Shown in pieces: positions 1-6,917 of a stretch of 8,185 nucleotides of DNA. The notes under the pieces are model-generated. The model had not been told where the DNA came from, searched no databases, and was given only the letters and a program-made list of their open reading frames with translations. Source of the stretch: an uncultured Alphaproteobacteria bacterium. Its GTDB lineage: Bacteria; Pseudomonadota; Alphaproteobacteria; RF32; CAG-239. The stretch's first letter is position 1. Every line of letters begins with the position of its first letter. The stretch covers positions 1 through 8,185 of the forward strand of contig USCF01000043.1 in assembly GCA_900553115.1 (NCBI GenBank). Reading direction: 5' to 3'. Both the position numbers and the translations under genes were made by a program.

Positions 1-28
1 AATTAAGTTTTTTAAAAGGAGAAAAACA

Positions 29-484
29 ATGACTAAATTATTACTGACCACCGCACTTTCCACACTAATCGCCTTTTCGGCTTATTCCAACGCTTTTGCA
101 AAAGCGGCTACGAATCCGGCAGAACCAGCTCAACAAACAGAGAAAATGCCTAAACATCATAAAGAAATGCGCAAACGTCCAAAACCTGAAAAAATGGATA
201 AATTTTTAGACCTGACCGATGAACAAAAAGCTAAGGCTAAAGAAATCCGCGAACAGAGCCGTAAGGAAATTGAGCCGCTGATGGACGAGATGAAAACTAT
301 CCGCGAAAAAATGGATAAAATCCGTGAAGCCGATATGAAAAAATTTGAAGCTTTATTGACTCCTGAACAAAAAGCAAAATTGGAAGCCCGCAAGCAACAT
401 CACAAAAAAGATTTTAAAGGCAGAGAAAAACACAGATTTCCACCGCATGATTTTAAGGATTTTTCCAAACACGATAAGGACTAG
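29..484 (+). CDS. Small secreted Spy/CpxP-like (LTxxQ motif) periplasmic protein
   Basis: The product is 151 residues, the size range of the Spy/CpxP family of periplasmic chaperone or envelope-stress proteins. The first 24 residues form a signal peptide with a hydrophobic core (LLLTTALSTLIAFSA) and a likely cleavage site after AFA. Two copies of the family's LTxxQ motif are visible, LTDEQ at residues 62-66 and LTPEQ at 110-114, separated by a charged, helical Lys/Glu/Met-rich segment. The C-terminal 30 residues are rich in Lys, His and Phe, and with the HHK near residue 43 could bind metal, though that is inference. The start is supported by AAGGAG at 16-21, 7 bases before the ATG. The gene converges on the minus-strand operon and ends in its own terminator; its promoter lies left of the window. 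The motif makes the family likely, but the specific function (folding helper, metal sensor, stress regulator) cannot be told apart here. Confidence 0.8.
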   Translation: MTKLLLTTALSTLIAFSAYSNAFAKAATNPAEPAQQTEKMPKHHKEMRKRPKPEKMDKFLDLTDEQKAKAKEIREQSRKEIEPLMDEMKTIREKMDKIREADMKKFEALLTPEQKAKLEARKQHHKKDFKGREKHRFPPHDFKDFSKHDKD

Positions 485-493
485 ATAAACTTA

Positions 494-528
494 CCGCCGG
501 ATTTTTATTTATCCGGCGGCTTTCTTTT
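494..528 (+). terminator. Rho-independent terminator of the Spy-like gene
   Basis: A 9-bp perfect stem, CCGCCGGAT (494-502) paired with ATCCGGCGG (511-519), encloses an 8-base AT loop (TTTTATTT) and is followed by C and then TTTCTTTT (521-528). It starts 10 bases after the stop codon of the plus-strand gene. It sits in the 47-bp gap between two convergent genes. Read on the minus strand the same stem is followed by TAAGTTTATC, a weak T-tract, so it may also help stop the long minus-strand operon, but the clear polarity is plus. Confidence 0.9.
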
Positions 529-531
529 AAT

Positions 532-1467
532 TTACTTCTTTTCCTTTTTATTTTTACGAGATTTTACGGATTTTGCTTTTTTGGCAGATTTTTTGACTCT
601 GGAGTTATCATTTTCAGCTTCCGGCAGTGTTATATCATTTTTTAGCGAATCCATAGCTGTGCTTTCATCTGACGGACTCGAATTTTCTGGCAAAAATATT
701 TGTTGAATTGCTCTCAAAAGCATAGTCAGCATTGCCGCAATGAATAAAATCACTAAATTATTTATAAATTCGCAAATAAATGAAGTCACTACATTATTTT
801 GTTCTACTAATAAACTCCTAATGCTCATAGCTACTTTAATTATCAATAAATTAGATATCAACAGCAAAAGGCAAAACGGTACAATTATGCTAAAATTTTT
901 ATCTCTTGTTTGCTGCCATACATATTTTAGCGGCGGCATTTTGCCATTGTCCAACAAATAGCTTATGGCTGCGGAAAAGCGCAATACTAAAAACGGCAGC
1001 CAACAACTAACAAAGGCTAATATAAACCACATAAATTCTATTCGCCAATCCGGATTTGCCTTTTTTTGAACAATAGTAAAACAAATAACAGGTCCGGCAA
1101 TAAAAGTTAGGCAAGAACCTAAAATAACTCCGATTTTAATTAATTTTTCTTTATTTAACTTTAAAAAGCTCAAAAAATCAAACTGTTGTTGATATTTAGA
1201 TTGGGTAGATATATCACAGCAAAAAGAAGACCACAAAAAAATCTGTAATAAAAGCACCAAAACATAGATAATATATATACCTTTTATATTTGAAGCATAA
1301 CACCACCAGCTTGCTTGGTTTATCTGACATGAAAATGTCCATTGTCCCAAAATTCCGGTAATGCTTGTCAAAATAAGAGCATACCATAAAAATGTTTTCC
1401 ACTGTGCAAAAACCTCACCAATAAGAGTTAAGGTTTTCCAAAGAATTTTCGGTAAAATCAGCTTCAT
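532..1467 (-). CDS. Uncharacterised six-helix membrane protein with lysine-rich tail, downstream of dnaE
   Basis: I do not recognise a family. The 311-residue product shows about six hydrophobic segments, near residues 25-45, 62-83, 110-132, 144-166, 192-213 and 229-252. A polar, acidic linker (about 258-288) follows, then a strongly basic C-terminal tail (about 290-311) made almost entirely of Lys, Ser, Arg and Ala. With an even number of helices and a basic tail, both ends are probably cytoplasmic. Cysteines are frequent in and near the membrane segments. No transporter, kinase or enzyme motif is evident. The start codon lies 1 base after the dnaE stop. Its ribosome site AAAGGA is formed by the last codons of dnaE, 8 bases upstream of the ATG, so the two genes are very probably co-transcribed and translationally coupled. 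It is the last gene of the minus-strand run. A real gene is certain on length and context; its function is unknown. Confidence 0.8.
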   Translation of the reverse strand: MKLILPKILWKTLTLIGEVFAQWKTFLWYALILTSITGILGQWTFSCQINQASWWCYASNIKGIYIIYVLVLLLQIFLWSSFCCDISTQSKYQQQFDFLSFLKLNKEKLIKIGVILGSCLTFIAGPVICFTIVQKKANPDWRIEFMWFILAFVSCWLPFLVLRFSAAISYLLDNGKMPPLKYVWQQTRDKNFSIIVPFCLLLLISNLLIIKVAMSIRSLLVEQNNVVTSFICEFINNLVILFIAAMLTMLLRAIQQIFLPENSSPSDESTAMDSLKNDITLPEAENDNSRVKKSAKKAKSVKSRKNKKEKK

Positions 1468-1468
1468 T

Positions 1469-4400
1469 CTAAATTTCCTTTACTAAAGACACTCCAGGTA
1501 TCGCCCTAATAGAAGATAATAAGGCTCCATCTGCCAGCGCATATCCGTTTTTGAGTTCTATACGTACATCCCAATCCTCATTTTCTGGTTTTATATAGAC
1601 TTTGTTTGTACCATATCTTTCGTGCGACAACGCTTCCCGCAGCGGACGCACTGCCTCGATATTATTTATAACTATAACTAACCCTTTAGAATTTTCAGTA
1701 ATTTCTTCATCTAAAGTTTTAATAACGTTAAACAACATCCGCGGCGGCATATCGTCGGCCTGTTTTTCTATTTTTACTTTTGCATATAACGGCAATCCGC
1801 TATTGATAGCATGTTCAAATTTAGCAATTCCGTCAGAAAATAACAACCCTTCATAAGCCGACGTGGTATCGGAAAGTTTCACAAAAGCAAACGGTTTGCC
1901 GCTTTTGCTGATTTTGCGCTGAAAACTTTGCAGACAACCAGCTAAGTTAGCATAGATAGTATCGCCGGTCTTAATACCTTTTATTGCATCAGTATAAGTT
2001 GTAACGCCCAAACGCTCCATACTTTCTTTATATACATCAAGCGGATGCGCCGACAGATAAAAGCCAATGGCTTCCGCCTCCAGCTGCAAACGCTCCAGAG
2101 CCGGCCAATCCGGCTTGTCTTGCAGCCTTACTTTAGCATTAAGCTCTTCACTGCCAAACAATGAAGTTTGGCTGCTGTTTTTCAGCTCGGCCGCAGCCGC
2201 CATATGACGCATAATGTTTTCTATATTTGCAAAAAGCTTGCCGCGATTAGCATCCAGACAATCAAAAGCACCGGCTTTTATCAATTGTTCTAGCTGTTTG
2301 CGATTGATTTGCTTAACATCGACACGGTGTATAAAATCAGACAGGTCTTTAAATTTGCCATTTTTTTCTCGTTCTTCAACTATGGCATTCATATTGGCCT
2401 CACCAACGCCTTTCAGACCAGCCAGAGCAAAGCGGATATTGTTTCCCTCCACCTTAAACAACGCGTTAGACATATTGATATCCGGCGGCAAAACTTTATA
2501 GCCCATTTTTTTGAACTCTTCGGTATAAAACAAAACCTTATCGGTGTTGGTTATATCAAAGTCCATAATAGCACACATAAATTCAACCGGATAATGCGCT
2601 TTTAAATACGCTGTTTGGTATGAAATTAGAGAATATGCTGCCGCGTGAGATTTGTTAAAACCATAAGAAGCAAACTTTTCCATTTGGTCAAAAATAGTCT
2701 TGGCAACTTCACCATCTATGCCCTTTTTGATAGCTCCTTCGGTAAACATTTGGCGTTGGTGCGGAATTTCATCTCGCATTTTTTTACCCATCACCTTACG
2801 TAATTTATCGGCGCCGCCAAGCGTATATCCGCCCAAAACCTGAGCAATTTTCATCACTTGCTCTTGGTACACCATAATTCCATAGGTTTCGCCAAGAATC
2901 GGCTCCAAATCTGGGTGCAGATATTTGATTTCTTCGCGTCCGTGTTTACGGTTGATGTAGGTAGGAATGTTATCCATCGGCCCAGGGCGATAAAGAGAAA
3001 TAACAGCAATTAAATCTTCAAAACGGTCTGGTTTAATTTGTTTCATTACATCGCGCATACCTGAAGATTCAAATTGGAATATAGCGCTGGTATTGCCTTC
3101 TTGCATCAATTCATAGGTAGGTTTATCATCTAGCGGAACGGAGGCCATATCCAGCTCTATGCCGTGAATTTTCTTTACCCAATCCACAGCGCGTTTAATA
3201 ACAGTCAGAGTTTTTAAGCCCAAAAAGTCAAACTTAATCAAACCGGTTTCTTCCACAAATTTCATATCATATTGCGTAACCGGCATTTCGGCGCGAGGGT
3301 CTTTATAGAGCGGCACCAGTTGGTCAAGCGGTCTGTCGCCGATAACCACGCCGGCGGCATGCATTCCGGAGTTACGATATAACCCCTCAAGCTTCATCGC
3401 AATATCAAACAGCTTGTTAATTTGCGGGTCCTTTACGCGCATTTCTTCCAATTCCGGCACTTGGTCAAGCGCTTCCGGCAATGTCGGGTTTTTACCGCCC
3501 TGCCCCGGCGGAATCATTTTAGATATTCTATCGGCTTGGCTATATGGCATTTGCAGCACACGCGCCACATCGCGAATCACGGCTTTAGACTGCAATTTAC
3601 CATAGGTGATAATTTGCGCAACGTGGTCGTAGCCATATTTTTTTTGCACGTATTCAATGGTTTTATGACGGTTTTCCTGACACAAATCCACGTCAAAATC
3701 CGGCATATTTACACGTTCCGGATTCAAAAAACGCTCAAACAGCAAATCCAAACGAATCGGGTCAAGGTCGGTAATTTTCAAAGCCCAAGCCACAATAGAA
3801 CCGGCACCGGAACCACGCCCAGGTCCAATCGGCACGCCGTGCGTTTTTGACCAGCGGATAAAATCTGACACGATAAGAAAATACCCCGGAAACCCCATTT
3901 TTTTGATAACACTTAATTCATAATCCAAACGTTCATAATAGTGCCGGTCTGTTTCTGCGCGTTCTTCCGCTGTCATACCATCGTGATAAACCTGAATTTT
4001 CATACGTTCATTCAAGCCTTTATAAGCCTCTTCAGTAATAAATTCATCTTGAGTTTTACCTTCAGGACAAATAAAAATTGGCAGCAGCGGCTCCATTTTA
4101 TAAGAAAGATAATTACAGCGCTTGGCAATATTTACCGTATTTTCAAGTGCTTCTGGAATATCTTTAAACAAATCAAGCATTTCAGCTTCGGTTCGCCAAT
4201 GGTTCCCTGGCAAATATTTACGGCGGTTTTCGTTTGCTACATATTCTCCGGCGGCAATACAGCAAAGCGCATCGTGCGCTTCATACATGCCTTCATCAAA
4301 AAAGAAAACATCGTTTGTCGCAACTAGTGGAATATTATGCTTATAAGCCAATTCCAAAAACACCGGCTCGGTTTTCTTTTCTTCTTCGTAGCCAACACGC

Positions 4401-4942
4401 GAAATTTCAACATATAATCTGTCGCCAAAAATCTCTTTATATTCAAGTAATTTTTTTTCAGCCTCATCTTTACGATTTTGCAGAATCAGACGGCCAATAG
4501 GGCCTTCATAGCCACCTGTAAGGCAAATCAATCCTTCATTAAAATCGCGTAAATTCTGCATATTAAGCTGCGGCGTGTCGCTATGTTCCATATTATCCAG
4601 ATAATAGCGGCGAAACATTTTCATAATAGATTTATAACCGGTTTCGTTTTTTACCAGCAAAATAATTCTATCCGGCGGAAGTTCTTTTCCTTTGGACAGT
4701 GCCAAATTTTCCGAATCCTCATTATGCACACAAAGTTCTGAGCCGAGAATCGGCTTAATTCCTTCATCTGAGGCATATTTTGAAAAACATTTTCCGCCAA
4801 ATAAATTTCCCCTATCCGTTATAGCACAACAAGGAATCCCTAAATCATGCATTTTATGCACCAATTTAGGCACGAGCATAGCGCCAAGCGATAATGAATA
4901 GGCGGTGTGAACGCGTAAATGTATAAATTTAGGATCTGGCAT
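1469..4942 (-). CDS. dnaE: DNA polymerase III alpha subunit (replicative polymerase)
   Basis: This is the catalytic subunit of the replicative DNA polymerase (EC 2.7.7.7), 1157 residues, normal for DnaE1. The N-terminal PHP domain begins HLRVHTAYS (8-16). Several ligands of an active PHP site are replaced (HLHxH is HLRVH, LLDG is LSLG, TDH is TDR), so built-in proofreading is unlikely and a separate DnaQ exonuclease is expected. The family C polymerase core shows GPGRGSGAGS (373-382), the catalytic PDFDVD (414-419; D417 and D419) and the third aspartate in KFDFLGL (D572). Also present are YRPGPMDNIP (651-660), the fingers motif SYGFNKSHAAAYS (759-771), a helix-hairpin-helix (about 836-858), an internal beta-clamp motif QTSLF (925-929), an OB fold (about 995-1075) and a C-terminal tau-binding region. 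The ATG is fixed by the PHP motif, but no Shine-Dalgarno precedes it; a GC hairpin lies there instead. The next gene follows after 1 base. Confidence 0.98.
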   Translation of the reverse strand: MPDPKFIHLRVHTAYSLSLGAMLVPKLVHKMHDLGIPCCAITDRGNLFGGKCFSKYASDEGIKPILGSELCVHNEDSENLALSKGKELPPDRIILLVKNETGYKSIMKMFRRYYLDNMEHSDTPQLNMQNLRDFNEGLICLTGGYEGPIGRLILQNRKDEAEKKLLEYKEIFGDRLYVEISRVGYEEEKKTEPVFLELAYKHNIPLVATNDVFFFDEGMYEAHDALCCIAAGEYVANENRRKYLPGNHWRTEAEMLDLFKDIPEALENTVNIAKRCNYLSYKMEPLLPIFICPEGKTQDEFITEEAYKGLNERMKIQVYHDGMTAEERAETDRHYYERLDYELSVIKKMGFPGYFLIVSDFIRWSKTHGVPIGPGRGSGAGSIVAWALKITDLDPIRLDLLFERFLNPERVNMPDFDVDLCQENRHKTIEYVQKKYGYDHVAQIITYGKLQSKAVIRDVARVLQMPYSQADRISKMIPPGQGGKNPTLPEALDQVPELEEMRVKDPQINKLFDIAMKLEGLYRNSGMHAAGVVIGDRPLDQLVPLYKDPRAEMPVTQYDMKFVEETGLIKFDFLGLKTLTVIKRAVDWVKKIHGIELDMASVPLDDKPTYELMQEGNTSAIFQFESSGMRDVMKQIKPDRFEDLIAVISLYRPGPMDNIPTYINRKHGREEIKYLHPDLEPILGETYGIMVYQEQVMKIAQVLGGYTLGGADKLRKVMGKKMRDEIPHQRQMFTEGAIKKGIDGEVAKTIFDQMEKFASYGFNKSHAAAYSLISYQTAYLKAHYPVEFMCAIMDFDITNTDKVLFYTEEFKKMGYKVLPPDINMSNALFKVEGNNIRFALAGLKGVGEANMNAIVEEREKNGKFKDLSDFIHRVDVKQINRKQLEQLIKAGAFDCLDANRGKLFANIENIMRHMAAAAELKNSSQTSLFGSEELNAKVRLQDKPDWPALERLQLEAEAIGFYLSAHPLDVYKESMERLGVTTYTDAIKGIKTGDTIYANLAGCLQSFQRKISKSGKPFAFVKLSDTTSAYEGLLFSDGIAKFEHAINSGLPLYAKVKIEKQADDMPPRMLFNVIKTLDEEITENSKGLVIVINNIEAVRPLREALSHERYGTNKVYIKPENEDWDVRIELKNGYALADGALLSSIRAIPGVSLVKEI

Positions 4943-4947
4943 TCGGC

Positions 4948-4972
4948 AATAAAGGCGCCAACAAAGGCGCCC
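4948..4972 (-). terminator. GC hairpin with T-tract just before dnaE: intrinsic terminator/attenuator or translational control element
   Basis: On the minus strand GGCGCC (4971-4966), loop TTTGTT (4965-4960) and GGCGCC (4959-4954) form a 6-bp all-GC stem, extendable by a G-U pair, followed by TTTATT (4953-4948). It lies between the stop of the FTR-like gene and the dnaE ATG, leaving only 5 bases (GCCGA) before that ATG. The same bases are a 12-bp imperfect tandem repeat, GGCGCCTTTGTT then GGCGCCTTTATT. The form fits a short intrinsic terminator, but the T-tract is interrupted and short. It also occupies the place where the dnaE ribosome site should be. The nearest SD-like bases (GAGG, at about 4975-4972) are upstream of the hairpin. 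Confidence 0.55.
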
Positions 4973-4984
4973 CTCAATGATTAA

Positions 4985-5227
4985 TTATTTGTCAGAGCTT
5001 GCTTTTTGATAGCAACGGCAATGGCAAATTCCATCGCGTTCAATATCGCTGCGGCAAAGTTCAGAAATGCAATATCTTTTTTCATTATTACCGTCGCAAG
5101 GGCAACGCTGCCATTCACTGTCACCAAACATCATATTTTTTGCTTTTGCAATTTTTTCAATGTTTTGTGTTGGATAATAGCCAGCTTTTTTGCAGTTATC
5201 TAACATTTTTTCTAAAATCGTAGCCAT
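4985..5227 (-). CDS. Small cysteine-rich ferredoxin-thioredoxin reductase catalytic-chain-like protein
   Basis: An 80-residue protein with a helical N-terminal half and a cysteine cluster: C42-P-C44, C53, C58, then C68-H-C70 and C72. The CPC near the middle, the CHC near the end and the preceding NCKKAGYYPTQNIEKIAKAK stretch resemble the catalytic beta chain of ferredoxin-thioredoxin reductase, which holds a [4Fe-4S] cluster beside a redox disulfide. The canonical pattern is CPC-X16-CPC-X8-CHC; here the middle CPC is replaced by C-X4-C and the spacings are shorter, so it is a divergent relative at best. A zinc or simple iron-sulfur protein is the main alternative. No variable (alpha) chain, thioredoxin or ferredoxin gene is nearby. 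GGAG 7 bases before the ATG overlaps the parB stop, so it is very probably translated from the parAB transcript. The gene is certain on cysteine pattern and spacing; the function is inferred. Confidence 0.7.
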   Translation of the reverse strand: MATILEKMLDNCKKAGYYPTQNIEKIAKAKNMMFGDSEWQRCPCDGNNEKRYCISELCRSDIERDGICHCRCYQKASSDK

Positions 5228-5237
5228 TTATATTCTC

Positions 5238-6149
5238 CTATCTTTGTTCTAAAATATCTAAAAGTGAGCTTAATTCTGCTGGTGTGTTATAGTGCAATGT
5301 TATACTACCTTTACCTTTTTTTCCAGCATTTATTTTAACTTTAAGCTTTAATTTTTCTTCTAAGTCTGCCATAATTTTTTCTAAATCACGATCAACTGGC
5401 TTAGGTTCTTTTGGGGCAATGTTTTTTACACTAAAACCTTTAGCATTAGCGGCCAAAGTTTCGGCTTCACGCACACTTAACCCCTCTTTTACAATTTTGT
5501 TTGCAAGTTCAATTGCATTTTCACAGCCAATTAAAGCACGAGCATGTCCGGCGGAAAGCTTATTTTCTTTTACCAGCTGTTTAATTTCTTCAGGTAAGCC
5601 TAAAAGACGCAATGTGTTTGCGATATAGCTGCGTGATTTACCAATTACTTTACCGATTACTTCTTGCGTATATTCATATTCGTTCATCAAACGGTTCAAG
5701 CCCTCAGCCTCTTCAATAGCAGAAAGATTTTCACGCTGCAAATTTTCAATCAAGGCAATTTCAAGCGTTTCGCTATCTGACAAATCTTTAACAATTACCG
5801 GAACTTCATTTAAGCCGGCAAGCTGAGCTGCGCGCCAACGGCGTTCACCGGCAATAATTTCATATTTATCATTCTTTTTACGAACCAAAAGCGGCTGCAG
5901 CACACCTTTTTCTTTTATGGATTGAGCTAAAGACTCCAGAGCTTCGCGGTCAAACTCCGTACGCGGTTGAAAAGAGCAAGGAACAACATCTGATACCTTA
6001 ACCTCATTTTTTTCAGATTTAAATACAGTGTTTTCAACTAAGCTATTAACATCTGCTGTTTCACTATCTAAGTCCAAGTTTATATCTTCATCGCCCAATA
6101 AGGCTTCCAACCCCCGTCCTAAACCGAATTTTTTATTATTAGCGTTCAT
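5238..6149 (-). CDS. parB: Chromosome-partitioning protein ParB (CTP-dependent DNA clamp)
   Basis: ParB binds parS, loads there as a CTP-switched sliding clamp, and stimulates ParA to segregate the chromosome origin region. The 303-residue length is normal for the family. The N-terminal KFGLGRGLEALLG (7-19) is the short ParA-contacting peptide, followed by an acidic variable linker to about residue 48. The ParB/CTPase domain shows GVLQPLLVR (82-90), GERRWRA (101-107) and ENLQRENLS (135-143). The helix-turn-helix parS-binding region runs from about 158 to 206 (TQEVIGKVIGKSRSYIANTL, then LSAGHARAL). The C-terminal dimerisation domain is about 253-303. The ATG abuts the parA stop, and its ribosome site GGAG, 6 bases upstream, is formed by the last codons of parA, indicating translational coupling. 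A matching parS lies about 1.4 kb upstream inside rsmG. Confidence 0.98.
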   Translation of the reverse strand: MNANNKKFGLGRGLEALLGDEDINLDLDSETADVNSLVENTVFKSEKNEVKVSDVVPCSFQPRTEFDREALESLAQSIKEKGVLQPLLVRKKNDKYEIIAGERRWRAAQLAGLNEVPVIVKDLSDSETLEIALIENLQRENLSAIEEAEGLNRLMNEYEYTQEVIGKVIGKSRSYIANTLRLLGLPEEIKQLVKENKLSAGHARALIGCENAIELANKIVKEGLSVREAETLAANAKGFSVKNIAPKEPKPVDRDLEKIMADLEEKLKLKVKINAGKKGKGSITLHYNTPAELSSLLDILEQR

Positions 6150-6917
6150 TTATAACTCCTTTTCTCTTTTCAAAACTTCTTTTGCCAACTGAATATATGC
6201 CTGTGCTCCGGCACTTTTGAAATCATAAATCAAAATAGGCTTGCCGTGCGACGGTGCCTCGGCAATCCGCACACTTCGCGGAATAACCGTTTGATAAACT
6301 TTATCTCCGAAATATTTACGCACATCAGCTTCAATCATCTGACTAAGATTGTTTTGCTTGCTGTACATCGTCAAAATAATTCCCTGTAAAGTCAAAGCCG
6401 GATTAAAGTTTCGCTTGATGGCATTAATATTTTTCATCAAATCAGCCAAACCTTCCAGCGCTAAAAATTCGCATTGTAACGGCACCATAACCGAGTTTGA
6501 ACTAACTAAAGCGTTAATTGTGATTAGGTTTAATGACGGCGGACAATCTATCAATACATAATCATAGATACTTTCCAGATTACTTAAAGCCTTTTTCAAA
6601 ACATATTCGCGTTTTTCAATTTCTACCAATTCTATTTCAGCAGCAGCGAGGTCTGGAGAAGACGGAATCATATCGAATCGAGGCAAATCTGTGTGCAAAA
6701 TAGCTTCTTTAACATCGCAATTACCAATTAAAACGTCGTATGATGAATAATTTTCTTTTTGTTTAGCAATTCCCATTGAGGTTGTAGCATTGCCTTGCGG
6801 ATCAAAATCTATAACAAGCACACGGCGACCAATAGCCGATAAAGCAGTAGCAATGTTGATTGTTGTTGTGGTTTTGCCAACCCCGCCTTTACGATTTGCA
6901 ACAGATATTATTTTCAT
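6150..6917 (-). CDS. parA: Chromosome-partitioning ATPase ParA (Soj family)
   Basis: ParA is the deviant Walker ATPase that dimerises on DNA with ATP and is released by ParB, moving the ParB-parS complex across the nucleoid. At 255 residues it is the short, chromosomal form, without the N-terminal DNA-binding extension of many plasmid ParAs. Visible motifs are the deviant Walker A KGGVGKTT (10-17) with signature lysine K10 and P-loop K15, the switch region VIDFDPQGNAT (35-45), and Walker B VLIDCPPS (121-128). C-terminal PRSVRIAEAPSHGKPI (213-228) is typical of Soj-like proteins. The ATG overlaps the rsmG stop by 4 bases (ATGA), and GAGG about 10 bases upstream, in the end of rsmG, is the likely ribosome site. 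With the abutting parB this is the standard segregation module of the chromosome. Confidence 0.98.
   Translation of the reverse strand: MKIISVANRKGGVGKTTTTINIATALSAIGRRVLVIDFDPQGNATTSMGIAKQKENYSSYDVLIGNCDVKEAILHTDLPRFDMIPSSPDLAAAEIELVEIEKREYVLKKALSNLESIYDYVLIDCPPSLNLITINALVSSNSVMVPLQCEFLALEGLADLMKNINAIKRNFNPALTLQGIILTMYSKQNNLSQMIEADVRKYFGDKVYQTVIPRSVRIAEAPSHGKPILIYDFKSAGAQAYIQLAKEVLKREKEL

Noticed and set aside
1876..1882. GTTTCAC half-site resembling parS inside dnaE
   Set aside because: The other half does not match and the site is not palindromic; half-sites of this length are expected by chance.
3422..3850. 142-residue plus-strand reading frame, and other plus-strand frames such as 740-961, 2214-2605, 3941-4500
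   Set aside because: They lie antisense within dnaE or the membrane-protein gene, lack ribosome sites and recognisable motifs, and are explained by the coding strand.
4948..4972. GGCGCC hairpin as a riboswitch or a plus-strand terminator
   Set aside because: There is no plus-strand T-tract and no room for an aptamer; only a minus-strand terminator or simple translational hairpin is supported.
4999..5223. Plus-strand frames opposite the FTR-like gene
   Set aside because: They are the reverse of a gene with a clear cysteine-motif pattern and a good ribosome site; the antisense translations have no family features.
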